Notes: generated by a model from the sequence alone, not told the origin. 64,000 nt of DNA from Cellulomonas sp. JH27-2 (GCF_014837175.1 NZ_JACYFR010000003.1:558001-622000), one strand, 5' to 3'. Shown: positions 32,087 through 40,826, counted from the stretch's first letter. Made by a program: numbers and translations.

Positions 32087-32554
32087 TCAGGCGAGGGCGG
32101 CGTCGGTGGCTCGCGTGTGCGTGTCGAGCGAGTCGTTGAGGCGCGCGAGCAGGTCGGCGAGGTGCTGCTGGTCGTCGGTCGACCAGGTGCCCAGCACGTC
32201 GGAGTAGACGCTGTGCCGCGCGGCGCGCGTGGCGGCGAGGGCCTCGCGGCCGGCGTCGGTCATGGTGATGACGGCGCGGCGGCCGTCGTTCTCGTCGCGG
32301 CTGCGCTCGACGAACCCCGCGGCCTCCATGGCCAGGACCTGGCGGGTGACGGTCGAGGCGTCGAGGCGCAGGTGGTCGGCGATCTCGTTGATGCCGAGCG
32401 GGCCGACGGCCTCGAGCTGCCGCAGGGCCAGGTGGGCGGAGCGCTCGAGGGTGTGCTCGAGGCGCCGGCTGCGGCGGCGGTTGCGGTCGGCGAGGCGCAG
32501 GAGCAGGGCGATCTGCTCCTCGACGGAGGCGACGGGGTCGACATTGGAAGTCAT
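32087..32554 (-). CDS. MarR family transcriptional regulator
   Basis: A 155-residue winged-helix dimer. GINEIADHLRLDASTVTRQVLAM is the helix-turn-helix and RDENDGRRAVITMTDAGREAL the beta wing. It is divergent from an MFS exporter with 75 bp between starts, the classic arrangement of a MarR repressor and the pump it controls. ATG 32554 follows TAGGAT by 6 nt with no ribosome site, so the message is probably leaderless. A dyad around AGTTAACT lies just upstream. Inducer unknown. Confidence 0.9.
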   Translation of the reverse strand: MTSNVDPVASVEEQIALLLRLADRNRRRSRRLEHTLERSAHLALRQLEAVGPLGINEIADHLRLDASTVTRQVLAMEAAGFVERSRDENDGRRAVITMTDAGREALAATRAARHSVYSDVLGTWSTDDQQHLADLLARLNDSLDTHTRATDAALA

Positions 32555-32560
32555 AGGTGT

Positions 32561-32566
32561 ATCCTA
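32561..32566 (-). promoter_or_regulatory. -10 element for leaderless marR
   Basis: On the minus strand TAGGAT ends 6 nt before ATG 32554. The AGTTAACT dyad lies just upstream, in the -35/spacer zone. Confidence 0.5.
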
Positions 32567-32568
32567 CA

Positions 32569-32582
32569 GGTAGTTAACTGCC
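32569..32582. promoter_or_regulatory. Probable MarR operator
   Basis: GGTAGTTAACTGCC is a 14-bp near-perfect dyad (one unmatched pair) centred on AGTTAACT, between marR and the MFS gene. It would let the regulator block both divergent promoters. Function is inferred. Confidence 0.5.
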
Positions 32583-32629
32583 ACATACAGACAGTTGCTC
32601 TTCGGACGGCTTCGACAGACAGGACACTC

Positions 32630-33862
32630 GTGGCGACCCGCAACGAACCCAACAAGACTGCCATCTTCGCGACGACGGTCACCGCCTTCTTCGCGATCGC
32701 GGGCATCGCGATCGTGGACCCGATCCTGCCAGCGATCGGCGCCGACCTGGGCGCGACGACCTGGCAGATCGAACTCCTCTTCACCGCGTACATCGCCGTG
32801 ATGGCGATCGGCATGATCCCGGCCGTGATGCTGACCGGGAAGTTCGGTTACAAGAAGATCCTCGCGGCCGGCGTCTCCGTCGTCGCCGTCGCGGCCATCG
32901 CGGCCTCCTTCACGACGACGATCGGGTCCCTGGCCGCCCTGCGCGGCCTGTGGGGCCTGGGCAACGCGATGTTCTTCGCGACCGCGATGGTGCTGCTCGT
33001 CTCGCTGGCCAACGACCGGGCCTGGGCCGTCGAGCTGTTCGAGACCTGCGTGGGCCTCGGCTTCGCCATCGGCCCGCTGATCGGCGGCCTGCTCGGTCAG
33101 ATCAGCTGGCGCGTGCCCTTCCTGCTGTGCGGCGTGTTCATGATCGTCGCGCTCGTCGTGTCCGTGACGCGCCTCAAGGACCCCGAGGTCATGCCGGCGC
33201 CGCTGCGCCTGGGGCAGGTCTTCTCGACGTTCAAGAAGCCCGCGTTCATCGCCCTGTGCGTCATCACGGCGACCTACAACTTCGTCTTCTTCATCGTGCT
33301 CGGCTACACGCCGGTCTTCCTCGGCCTCGACGTCGTGCCGCTCGGCCTGGTGTTCACCGGCTGGGGTGTCGGCCTGGCGTTCGGCATCCTGTACATCGGC
33401 CACCGCCTGGCCCACCGGTTCGGCGCCGTGCAGACGGTCGGCTTCGCCATCGTCGTGCTGTGCCTGACGCTCGTCGGGCTCGCGACCTCGCACTCGACCT
33501 TCCAGTCGATCGTCTTCCTGGTGATCTCCGGCGTGTGCATGGGCGTCTGCAACGCCAACCTCACCGACCTGGCGCTCGCCACCGGCTCGCCCGACCGCCG
33601 CGTCACCACCGGCGCGTTCAACCTGGTCCGCTGGGGCTTCGCCGCCCCCGCCCCCGTGGTCGCCGGCCTGCTCGCCGAGCACGTCAGCCTCGCCTCGCCC
33701 TTCTGGGTGGGACTGGGCGTCCTGGCGGTCGGCGTCCTGACGTTCCTCGTCTTCGGCCACATGATGGCGCGCAGCGTGGGCGAGCGCGTGCTGTGGTCGC
33801 GCTGGAACAAGCGCGCGCAGGCCGCCGAGTGCAGCCCCGAAGAGGCGCTCGAGCTCATCTGA
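32630..33862 (+). CDS. MFS transporter (drug efflux type)
   Basis: A 410-residue major facilitator with about 12 membrane segments, probably a proton-coupled drug exporter. The N-terminus TAFFAIAGIAIVDPILPAIG and LTGKFGYKKIL (motif A region) match the DHA1-like group, and GFAIGPLIGGLLGQISWR matches motif C of antiporters. GTG 32630 was chosen because the hydrophobic domain starts about 13 residues in; no strong ribosome site precedes it. The divergent marR suggests substrate-induced expression. Ends at a strong hairpin. Confidence 0.87.
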   Translation: MATRNEPNKTAIFATTVTAFFAIAGIAIVDPILPAIGADLGATTWQIELLFTAYIAVMAIGMIPAVMLTGKFGYKKILAAGVSVVAVAAIAASFTTTIGSLAALRGLWGLGNAMFFATAMVLLVSLANDRAWAVELFETCVGLGFAIGPLIGGLLGQISWRVPFLLCGVFMIVALVVSVTRLKDPEVMPAPLRLGQVFSTFKKPAFIALCVITATYNFVFFIVLGYTPVFLGLDVVPLGLVFTGWGVGLAFGILYIGHRLAHRFGAVQTVGFAIVVLCLTLVGLATSHSTFQSIVFLVISGVCMGVCNANLTDLALATGSPDRRVTTGAFNLVRWGFAAPAPVVAGLLAEHVSLASPFWVGLGVLAVGVLTFLVFGHMMARSVGERVLWSRWNKRAQAAECSPEEALELI

Positions 33863-33878
33863 GCGGACCCCCGCAGAC

Positions 33879-33926
33879 CGACAGCGGCCGCACCGCCCCG
33901 TGCCTGGGGCGATGCGGCCGCTGTCG
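33879..33926. terminator. Bidirectional terminator between MFS and ABC genes
   Basis: CGACAGCGGCCGCA pairs perfectly with TGCGGCCGCTGTCG (14 bp), and an inner GCCCC/GGGGC extends the stem. It lies between convergent stops at 33862 and 33936. Confidence 0.85.
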
Positions 33927-33935
33927 TCGTTCGGG

Positions 33936-34787
33936 TCAGGCGTCCTTCCGCTTGAGCCGGAAGGCGGCGATCGCGATGATGACGACGACCCATGCGACGA
34001 GCACGCCGTAGCCCTGCCATGCCGACAGGTTCGGGCCCACGTCCCACTGGTCGTTGATCGTCTGGACGACCGCGTCCGACTGCGTGATGCGCGAACCGGC
34101 CGATCCCGGCAGCAGCGGCGCGACGTAGTGCAGCGGCTCCCACGGGATCGCGTTGAGCACGTTCTCGATGATGAGCAGCAGGCCGAGGACCGTCGCCATG
34201 GCCGCGGCCGAGTGCTTCAGCAGAGCCCCCAGGGCGAACGCGAACAGCGCGATCGTCGTGATGTACAGGACGTTGCCCACCAGGACCCGGACGGTCTCGG
34301 TGTCACCGAGGTCGAGCCCGAAGCCCTTGGGGTCGAGGAACGCGTTGGAGATGAACGCTGAGATCGCGACGGCGACCGCGGAGATGACGAGGATCGAGCC
34401 GCCCAGGACGACCATCTTCGACCAGTAGACCGGCGTGCGCCGAGGGGCGGCCGTCAGGCTGGAGCGGATCATGCCGGTCGTGTACTCGCCGGTGATGGTC
34501 AGCACGCCGAGCACGACGACGGCCAGCTGAGCCAGCTGGGTGGCGGGCAGGAACGGGAGCAGCGCGACAGGTCCGGAGTCCTCGGTCCCGGACAGGTCGT
34601 TGGCCGTGAGCCCGGCGATGAGCGCCACGAGGCCGATCATCACGACGAACATCACGCCGAGCGTCCAGATGGACGAGCGGACGGACCAGAACTTGATCCA
34701 CTCCGAGCGCAGGAGGTGCCCGAACGAGAGGTGCGGGCTGCCGGTGGCGGGAGCGGACGGGCGGGCTGGGGCGGCGACGGCGCTCAT
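33936..34787 (-). CDS. ABC-2 type transporter permease
   Basis: A 283-residue membrane subunit with six predicted membrane segments, partner of the ATPase encoded just upstream. LLRSEWIKFWSVRSSIWTLGVMF is the amphipathic start and first helix typical of ABC-2 permeases. ITGEYTTGMIRSSLTAAPRR is the conserved cytoplasmic coupling segment. ATG 34787 overlaps the ATPase stop (ATGA) with GAGGAGG upstream. Substrate unknown; such pairs often export peptides, lipids or drugs. Confidence 0.9.
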   Translation of the reverse strand: MSAVAAPARPSAPATGSPHLSFGHLLRSEWIKFWSVRSSIWTLGVMFVVMIGLVALIAGLTANDLSGTEDSGPVALLPFLPATQLAQLAVVVLGVLTITGEYTTGMIRSSLTAAPRRTPVYWSKMVVLGGSILVISAVAVAISAFISNAFLDPKGFGLDLGDTETVRVLVGNVLYITTIALFAFALGALLKHSAAAMATVLGLLLIIENVLNAIPWEPLHYVAPLLPGSAGSRITQSDAVVQTINDQWDVGPNLSAWQGYGVLVAWVVVIIAIAAFRLKRKDA

Positions 34788-35773
34788 CGGGCGGCCTCCT
34801 CGGTGGTGCTCGGGGCGGTCGCGGTGCCGAATGCCGCGGCGTCGGGTGGCGTGCCGTCGGGGTGCCCCGGTGCGTCGGAGCGGTACTCGACCTCGTCGGC
34901 CGTCAGGCTCATGTATGCCTCCTCGAGCGACCCGCTCAGCGGCGTGAGCTCGTGCAAGGTCAGGTGCGCCGCCGCGGCGGCGTCACCGATCTGCTCGGCG
35001 GTCGCGCCGGAGACCTGCAGGACACCGGGCTCGGGAGTCCCGACGGTCACGTCGGGTCCGGCGATGGCCGTCGCGAGCTGGTCGGCGTGGGGGCTGCGAA
35101 CCCGCACCGTGGCCTTGGTGCCCTGGTCGATGATCTCCTGCACCGGGCCGTCCGCGATGATGTGCCCGCGGCCGATGACGATGAGGTGGTCGGCCGTCAG
35201 CGCCATCTCGCTCATGAGGTGCGAGGACAGGAAGACGGTCCGCCCCTCGCTCGCCAGGTACTTGACCAGGTTACGGACCCACAGGACACCCTCGGGGTCG
35301 AGGCCGTTGACGGGCTCGTCGAGGATGAGCGTCCTGGGGTCGCCCAGCAGGGCGACCGCGATGCCCAGGCGCTGACCCATGCCGAGAGAGAAGCCCCCGA
35401 CGCGGCGCTTGGCCACCGCGGTGAGGCCGGTCATGTCGATGACCTCGTCGACCCGCTTGTCGCCGATGCCGTGCGTGGCGGCGAGCGCGCGCAGGTGGTT
35501 GCGCGCGCTGCGGCCGGTGTGGACGGCCTTGGCCTCCAGGAGCGCGCCGACCTCCGTCAGCGGCGAGCGGAAGCTCGCGTAGGGGGCGCCGTTGACGGTC
35601 ACCGACCCGGCCGTGGGCCGATCCAGGCCCATGATCATGCGCATCGTCGTCGACTTGCCGGCGCCGTTCGGGCCCAGGAAGCCGGTGACCTTGCCGGGCT
35701 GCACCGTGAACGTGATGCCGTTCACGGCCGTCTTCTCGCCGTATCTCTTCGTCAGGCCCTGGGCCTCGATCAT
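34784..35773 (-). CDS. ABC transporter ATP-binding protein
   Basis: A 329-residue ATPase. Walker A is GFLGPNGAGKSTTM, the signature region is shortened to GGFSLGMGQRLGIAVAL, Walker B is TLILDEPVNGLDP and SSHLMSEM supplies the switch His. These features fit the drug/lantibiotic-type ABC-2 exporters. About 100 C-terminal residues form an extra domain. ATG 35773 with GAGGACGAG upstream. First gene of the two-gene unit. Confidence 0.93.
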   Translation of the reverse strand: MIEAQGLTKRYGEKTAVNGITFTVQPGKVTGFLGPNGAGKSTTMRMIMGLDRPTAGSVTVNGAPYASFRSPLTEVGALLEAKAVHTGRSARNHLRALAATHGIGDKRVDEVIDMTGLTAVAKRRVGGFSLGMGQRLGIAVALLGDPRTLILDEPVNGLDPEGVLWVRNLVKYLASEGRTVFLSSHLMSEMALTADHLIVIGRGHIIADGPVQEIIDQGTKATVRVRSPHADQLATAIAGPDVTVGTPEPGVLQVSGATAEQIGDAAAAAHLTLHELTPLSGSLEEAYMSLTADEVEYRSDAPGHPDGTPPDAAAFGTATAPSTTEEAAR

Positions 35774-35963
35774 CGCTCTCGTCCTCGCGTCGGTGTTGTC
35801 ACGGGTTCGACCCTATGCGCCAGCCATGACGCCTGTCCCTCAGGTTTTCCCCTGATCTTTCCCCGGGGGATCGGCCGAAAGGAGGAGGGAACCATCCGGG
35901 TGTCGGTGGCGTTGGGTACGGTGAGAGCAGCCAGATTTCCGGCCGAGACACCAGGAGCGTCCC

Positions 35964-36806
35964 GTGGCCAACCCCGTCTTCAGCAACAGTCCGATCTTCC
36001 AGGACCCCAACGCGCGCAAGGGCGGCAGCAACGCCCGCACCGCCGCGCCGGAGTCGACGATCGACGCGGTCACGCTCGAGAAGATGTACGCCGGTGCGCC
36101 GGCGACGCCGCGGCAGATGGGCCGTCTGACGTACGACGACGTCATCGTGAAGACCGGCAGCCTGCTGGCGCTGCTCGTCGTGGTGGCGGCGGCCACCTGG
36201 GCCGTGACGCCGCAGGTGCCGTGGCTCTACCTGGTCGGCGCGCTCGTCGGCCTGGTGCTGGGCCTGGTCAACTCGTTCCGCCGCGAGCCGAGCCCGGCGC
36301 TGATCATCGCCTACACGATCGCCGAGGGCGTGTTCGTCGGCGGCATCAGCTACCTCTTCCAGAACTTCGCGGTCGAGGGCACCACGGACGGCACGGCGCA
36401 GCCGATCGTCCTGCAGGCCGTCATCGCGACGATGGTGACGTTCGCCGCGGCGCTGGCGCTGTTCAAGTCCGGCAAGGTCCGCGTCACGCCGAAGTTCACC
36501 AAGTGGCTGCTGATCGCGATGGTCGGCTACCTGGCGTTCTCGCTGGTCAACGTTGTGCTGTGGTTCTTCATGCCGAGCGACGGCTTCGGCCCGCTGCGCA
36601 ACGGCGGCTGGGGCATCGTCGTCGGGCTGTTCGCCGTCGGCCTGGCCGCGGCCTGCCTGATCATGGACTTCGACTCGATCAAGCGCGGTGTTGAGGCCGG
36701 TGCGCCGGCCAAGTTCGCCTGGTCCGCCGCGTTCGGCCTCATCGTGACGCTCGTCTGGCTGTACCTGGAGTTCCTGCGGATCTTCGCGATGTTCACGCGC
36801 AACTAG
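35964..36806 (+). CDS. Bax inhibitor-1/YccA family membrane protein
   Basis: A 280-residue protein with seven predicted membrane segments after a ~70-residue cytoplasmic start. FRREPSPALIIAYTIAEGVFVGGIS is typical of the actinobacterial long form of the TMBIM/YccA family. Bacterial members can act as pH-sensitive calcium leak channels (shown for BsYetJ), though here the role is unproven. GTG 35964 follows CAGGAGCG. Monocistronic, ending at a hairpin. Confidence 0.88.
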   Translation: MANPVFSNSPIFQDPNARKGGSNARTAAPESTIDAVTLEKMYAGAPATPRQMGRLTYDDVIVKTGSLLALLVVVAAATWAVTPQVPWLYLVGALVGLVLGLVNSFRREPSPALIIAYTIAEGVFVGGISYLFQNFAVEGTTDGTAQPIVLQAVIATMVTFAAALALFKSGKVRVTPKFTKWLLIAMVGYLAFSLVNVVLWFFMPSDGFGPLRNGGWGIVVGLFAVGLAAACLIMDFDSIKRGVEAGAPAKFAWSAAFGLIVTLVWLYLEFLRIFAMFTRN

Positions 36807-36849
36807 CTCCTCCAGAGCGGTCCGGCGCCCCCACGCCGGTCCGGTGCTC

Positions 36850-36888
36850 GCCGAAGGCCCTCGGTGTCCTGACCCGGGGGCCTTTGGC
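36850..36888. terminator. Terminator after the Bax-inhibitor-1 gene
   Basis: GCCGAAGGCCC pairs with GGGCCTTTGGC over 11 bp with one G-T wobble and a 17-nt loop, between convergent genes ending at 36806 and 36914. Confidence 0.65.
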
Positions 36889-36913
36889 GTACCCGTGGGC
36901 GGAGGTGGGCGAG

Positions 36914-37489
36914 TCAGGCGGCAGGGTGCGCGGTCAGGCCGGTCGTGAGGTGGGTGATGAGGTAGTCGAAGCTCGTGTCGACGTCCTGCGGCAGGCCGAA
37001 GCCGCCCGCCAGCTCCAGGGTCACGAAGCCGTGCACGGCGGCGCGGACGGCGCGGACGGCGTCGATGCGTCGGTCCGCGGGGACGTCGAGCTCCCCGACG
37101 GCGGCGGACATCTGCTCGACGGCCCGGGCGGCGCGAGCGCGCAGGTCGTCGGCCGCGGGGTCCAGGGGCCAGTCGCCCTGCGCGGCCTGGTAGCGACCGG
37201 GGTGCTCCCGGGCCAGGTCGCGCGTCGCCTGGGCCATGGCCAGCACGGCCGGGGCGCCGACGAGCGTCCCGCGTGCCGCGGTGAGCCGCCCCGTGAGCTC
37301 GTCGACGCAGACGCCCGCGACCTCGCGACGCAGGGCGGGCAGCCCGGCGACGTGCTTGTAGAGGCTGGGCACGGCGACGCCAGCCCTGCTGGCCACTGCC
37401 GCGAGCGTGAGGGCCTCCCAGCCTTCGTCGTCGACGACGTCGAGCGCGAGCGCGACGACCGACGCGCTCGACAGCCCCGCCCTAGGCAC
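36914..37489 (-). CDS. TetR/AcrR family regulator (WHG-type C-terminal domain)
   Basis: A 191-residue repressor. The N-terminal HTH is seen as LTLAAVASRAGVAVPSLYKH. The C-terminal ligand-binding domain contains RAVRAAVHGFVTLELAGGFG, typical of the WHG-domain group. GTG 37489 gives MPRAGLSSASVVALAL and overlaps the hydrolase stop by 8 nt, so it is co-translated as the second gene of the operon. The palindrome ahead of the hydrolase gene is the obvious candidate operator. Ligand unknown. Confidence 0.85.
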   Translation of the reverse strand: MPRAGLSSASVVALALDVVDDEGWEALTLAAVASRAGVAVPSLYKHVAGLPALRREVAGVCVDELTGRLTAARGTLVGAPAVLAMAQATRDLAREHPGRYQAAQGDWPLDPAADDLRARAARAVEQMSAAVGELDVPADRRIDAVRAVRAAVHGFVTLELAGGFGLPQDVDTSFDYLITHLTTGLTAHPAA

Positions 37490-38342
37490 GTGCGCCCGCC
37501 ACCCACGCGCCGGACTCGCCGCGCGGCAGGCCTTCCAGGAATGCCAGAGTCGCCGGCGCGACGACGTCGGGCGCCTGGTGCTGCGGGTAGTGCGCGACGT
37601 CGTCGACCATGACGACCTGTGCCCCGATGGCCTCGCCGATCCACACCCCCTCGGCGACCGGGTCGCTGAAGTCGGGATCGAGGCGACCGACGAAGGCGAG
37701 GGCCGGAGCCTGCACCTCGCCCACCCGCGCCTCGACCGGCGCGTGCGTGAGCTGGCGGCACAGCAGCCGGAACTGGCGCAGGTGCGCTGGGTTGGACATC
37801 GCCGCACGGATCGCTGCGACGTGCTCGTCGTGCCACGTCGCGTGGCGGCCCTTGCTCAGCGCGCCGCCGTAGTATCGCGCCCAGACGCGGGCCCCCCAGG
37901 GGCGGGCGAACAGCGCCGTGTACGACGCGCGGATGATGGCGCGGCCGGCCCGGCTGAGCGTCGGGTCGCGCAGGAAGGGGCCCGTCAGGACAAGGCCCGC
38001 GACGAGGTCGGGGCGTTCCGCCGCCGCCCAGGCTGCCGCGCCGGCACCCATGGAGTTCCCGACGAGCACGGCCGGGCCGCCCAGGTGCTCGACGAGCGCC
38101 AGGACGTCGCCGGCCGTGGCCACGTCGCCGTGCTCGCTGAACGTCGTGTCGGAGTCGCCGTGGCCGCGCAGGTCGGTGGCCGCCACCCGGTACCCCGCGG
38201 CGGTGAGGGCGGCGGCGAGGTCCCGCCACGTGCCGCGGAGGTCACCCATGCCGGGGACGAGGACGACGAGCGGCGCGTCAGCGCGTCCGTCGACGGAGTA
38301 GGCCACGCGGCCCTCGGGCCGTTCGATCGTCTGGGAGGTCAT
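37482..38342 (-). CDS. Alpha/beta-hydrolase family protein
   Basis: A 286-residue serine hydrolase. The oxyanion strand is VVLVPGMGDLRGTWR, the nucleophile elbow is VLVGNSMGAGAAAWAA with Ser in GNSMG, the acid is probably in VGRLDPDFSDP and the catalytic His is in MVDDVAHYPQHQAP. The substrate is unknown. ATG 38342 has no ribosome site; TAGCTT ends 6 nt upstream, so the message is probably leaderless. It is cotranscribed with the tetR gene that should repress it. Confidence 0.85.
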   Translation of the reverse strand: MTSQTIERPEGRVAYSVDGRADAPLVVLVPGMGDLRGTWRDLAAALTAAGYRVAATDLRGHGDSDTTFSEHGDVATAGDVLALVEHLGGPAVLVGNSMGAGAAAWAAAERPDLVAGLVLTGPFLRDPTLSRAGRAIIRASYTALFARPWGARVWARYYGGALSKGRHATWHDEHVAAIRAAMSNPAHLRQFRLLCRQLTHAPVEARVGEVQAPALAFVGRLDPDFSDPVAEGVWIGEAIGAQVVMVDDVAHYPQHQAPDVVAPATLAFLEGLPRGESGAWVAGARA

Positions 38343-38348
38343 AGGGCA

Positions 38349-38354
38349 AAGCTA
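38349..38354 (-). promoter_or_regulatory. -10 element for leaderless hydrolase-tetR operon
   Basis: On the minus strand TAGCTT ends 6 nt before ATG 38342 and overlaps the TetR-type palindrome. Confidence 0.5.
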
Positions 38355-38365
38355 ATGTCATTAGC
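38351..38365. promoter_or_regulatory. TetR operator candidate
   Basis: GCTAATGTCATTAGC is a perfect palindrome with 7-bp arms around one central base. It overlaps the -10 of the hydrolase-tetR operon, the expected place for an autorepressor. TAATG/CATTA half-sites are common for TetR proteins. Confidence 0.65.
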
Positions 38366-38459
38366 CAGTCGTGGCAAGAGTGCGCGCGTGTCGGACCGGT
38401 GCGGCACGATGGGACGTGCACCGCACCCGGTGCGAGAGTCGATCCGAGGAGTCATCCGC

Positions 38460-38867
38460 ATGTCCGCAGCACTGCCCGAGGTCTCGGGTTCCTACGGCAG
38501 CAAGCCCACGCTCGCGTTCCCCGACGGTTCCGCGTCCGACGAGCTCGAGGTGCTGGTCCTGTCCCGCGGCGACGGCGCGCTCGTCGAGGCCGGCGACGAC
38601 ATCGAGGTCCACTACCTGGGCCAGTCGTGGAACGGCGGCGTCTTCGACAACTCGTACGACCGTGGTTCGTCCATCAGCTTCCCCATCGGCGTCGGCGCGG
38701 TCATCGCCGGCTGGGACGAGGGCCTCGTCGGCCAGCAGGTCGGCTCGCGCGTCCTGCTCTCGATCCCGTCACACCTGGGCTACGGCGACCGCGGCGTCCC
38801 GCAGGCCGGCATCAAGGGCGGCGACACGCTCGTCTTCGTCGTTGACATCGTCGGCACCAGCAACTGA
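38460..38867 (+). CDS. FKBP-type peptidyl-prolyl isomerase
   Basis: A 135-residue cytoplasmic single-domain FKBP that speeds proline isomerisation. Conserved active-site stretches are VHYLGQSWNGGVFDNSYDRG, FPIGVGAVIAGWDEGLVGQ and IPSHLGYGDRGVPQAGI, and the ending DTLVFVVDIVG is typical. ATG 38460 has GAGGAG about 9 nt upstream. No signal peptide. Monocistronic, ending at a hairpin shared with the convergent terD unit. Confidence 0.93.
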   Translation: MSAALPEVSGSYGSKPTLAFPDGSASDELEVLVLSRGDGALVEAGDDIEVHYLGQSWNGGVFDNSYDRGSSISFPIGVGAVIAGWDEGLVGQQVGSRVLLSIPSHLGYGDRGVPQAGIKGGDTLVFVVDIVGTSN

Positions 38868-38893
38868 TCGAGCAGCTCCACCAGCACGCACAC

Positions 38894-38925
38894 GAGGCGC
38901 GGTTCCCGTCCGGGAGCCGCGCCTC
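38894..38925. terminator. Bidirectional terminator between FKBP and Ter genes
   Basis: GAGGCGCGGTTCCCG pairs with CGGGAGCCGCGCCTC over 15 bp with one wobble and a 2-nt gap, so about 13 bp close a 4-6 nt loop. Confidence 0.8.
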
Positions 38926-38943
38926 GCCGGTGCGTGGGGTCGG

Positions 38944-39522
38944 TCAGAGGACCTGCGCGACCGCCGGGACCATGTCCTTGATCGTGCGTCCGTTGGTCTT
39001 GACGCCCAGGGCAGTCATGGCCCAGCCGCTGCCGGACCGGGACACCTTCGCCATGATCTGCGCGGTGTGGGGCCCGGAGCCCGACAGGTCGTAGCGCGCG
39101 ATCTCCTGCTCGTTGCTCGAGTCGATCAGGCGGCAGAACGCGTTCTCGATCTGGCTGAACGACTCGCCCGAGTAGCTGTTCACGACGAACACGAGCTGCG
39201 TCACCGCCGGGTTCACGGCGCCGAGGTCCACGACGATCGACTCGTCGTCGCCGTCCCCGCGGCCCGTCAGGTTGTCGCCCAGGTGCTGCAGCGCGCCGTC
39301 TTTGCTGCGCAGCTGGCTGAACCACACCTGGTCCACGAGCTTGCCCGACGCGTCGAACAGCAGGCACGAGGCGTCGAGGTCGACGGCCTTCTCCTTGCTC
39401 CGACCGAAGAGGCCCTTGACCTTCATCGCGTCCCAGCCCAGGCCCATGCGGACCCGCGTGAGGCCGCCCCCGTCGGACTTGGCCAGTGAGACGGTCTGGC
39501 CCTTCTGCAGGCTGATCGACAT
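38944..39522 (-). CDS. TerD family protein (TerZ/TerF-like)
   Basis: A 192-residue calcium-binding stress protein. ISLQKGQTVSLAK starts the domain, GLGWDAMKVKG follows, and the Ca2+ ligands are expected in VDLDASCLLFD and GRGDGDDESIVVDL. SFSQIENAFCRLIDSSNEQEIARYD matches the family, but the C-terminal part (SGSGWAMTALGVKTNGRTIK) differs from the other TerD copies here and looks TerZ-like. ATG 39522 with AAGGAGCAGC upstream. Last gene of the minus arm of the Ter island. Confidence 0.9.
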   Translation of the reverse strand: MSISLQKGQTVSLAKSDGGGLTRVRMGLGWDAMKVKGLFGRSKEKAVDLDASCLLFDASGKLVDQVWFSQLRSKDGALQHLGDNLTGRGDGDDESIVVDLGAVNPAVTQLVFVVNSYSGESFSQIENAFCRLIDSSNEQEIARYDLSGSGPHTAQIMAKVSRSGSGWAMTALGVKTNGRTIKDMVPAVAQVL

Positions 39523-39603
39523 GGGTGCTGCTCCTTCGTCGTCGGAGGTGGTGCTGTGCGGGTGCTGCTGTGCGGCGTGGCGGCGCTCGGACGAGCGCCG
39601 GCA

Positions 39604-40707
39604 TCAGGCGCCGACGTGGACCACGTGCTCCTCGTCGGCGTGCCGCTTGTTGCGCATGATGGACGTGATGAACGCGGCGCCGATGAACGCGACGCCGACC
39701 AGGCCGGTGACGACCTCGTTGACGTGCACACCGATGCTGACCAGCAGGATCACGGCCAGCGCGCCGATCGCCCAGTGCGCGCCGTGCTCCAGGTAGATGT
39801 ACTCGGACAGCGTGCCCTTGCGGACCAGGAACACGGTGATCGAGCGGACGAACATGGCGCCGATGAAGCCGAGGCCCAGCGCGATGATGATGGGGTCGGC
39901 GGTGATCGCGAACGCGCCCACGACGCCGTCGAACGAGAACGACGCGTCGAGGACCTCGAGGTAGAGGAACAGGAAGAACGCCGCCTTGCCGGTCGCCTTC
40001 GCCACCTCGGTGGGGCCGCTGCGGGCCGCGCCCGACACCCCCTCCTCCGACTCCTCGTCCTCGCCACCGGCCGCGTTCTCGAACAGCGACCCGAGCCCGT
40101 TGACCGCGATGTACGTGACCATGCCGAGCACGCCCGCGACCATCACGGTCGCGGCGTCGTCGGCCAGCAGCTCGGCCGTCAGCACCAGCGCGATGCCGGA
40201 GATGACGACCGCGAGCTGGTCGAGCTTGCCGATCTTGGCCAGCGGCTTCTCCAACCACGTGAGCCACGTGATCTCGCGGTCCTCGAAGACGAAGTCGAGG
40301 AACAGCATCAGCAGGAACATGCCACCGAACGCCGCGATCTGCGGGTGCGCCTGGTTGAGCAGGTAGCCGTAGGTGCCGGGGGTCTCCGGGTCGCCCTTCT
40401 CCATCGCGAGCCGGAGGGCTTCGATCGGGCCCAGGTCAGCGGTGATCCCGACGATGAGCAGCGGGAAGATCAGCCGCATGCCGAAGACGGCGATGATGAC
40501 GCCGACCGTCAGGAACATGCGCTGCCAGAAGTCGCTCATGCGCTGCAGCACGGTCGCGTTGATGACCGCGTTGTCGAACGAGAGCGAGACCTCGAGCACG
40601 CCGAGGATCAGGCACAGCGCGAGCGCGTTCCAGCCGCCATAGAAGTAGGCGACCACGAGCGAGGCGAACGTGACGCCGATGGACCAGCCGAAGATTCGAA
40701 GAAGCAA
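39604..40707 (-). CDS. TerC-superfamily DUF475 membrane protein
   Basis: A 367-residue integral membrane protein with about nine membrane segments, the TerC-like partner of TerD proteins. LEVSLSFDNAVINATVLQRM and LEVLDASFSFDGVVGAFAIT are the paired Asp-containing motifs of the TerC superfamily, likely metal-binding within the membrane. A short Glu/Ser-rich cytoplasmic loop lies mid-protein (GGEDEESEEG). It starts at TTG 40707 with GGAACGAG upstream. Members are linked to Mn2+ or other metal handling, though the substrate here is unknown. Confidence 0.88.
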   Translation of the reverse strand: MLLRIFGWSIGVTFASLVVAYFYGGWNALALCLILGVLEVSLSFDNAVINATVLQRMSDFWQRMFLTVGVIIAVFGMRLIFPLLIVGITADLGPIEALRLAMEKGDPETPGTYGYLLNQAHPQIAAFGGMFLLMLFLDFVFEDREITWLTWLEKPLAKIGKLDQLAVVISGIALVLTAELLADDAATVMVAGVLGMVTYIAVNGLGSLFENAAGGEDEESEEGVSGAARSGPTEVAKATGKAAFFLFLYLEVLDASFSFDGVVGAFAITADPIIIALGLGFIGAMFVRSITVFLVRKGTLSEYIYLEHGAHWAIGALAVILLVSIGVHVNEVVTGLVGVAFIGAAFITSIMRNKRHADEEHVVHVGA

Positions 40708-40826
40708 CGCAGTCTCGTTCCGCGGGTTCAGGGAGCGGGACGCCGGGCGGCGACTCCGGACGGGAGTCTAGAGGGAGCGCCGCCAGCGCCGGGGGCGCGG
40801 TCCACAGCTGTGGGCCGCCGGCCGGG

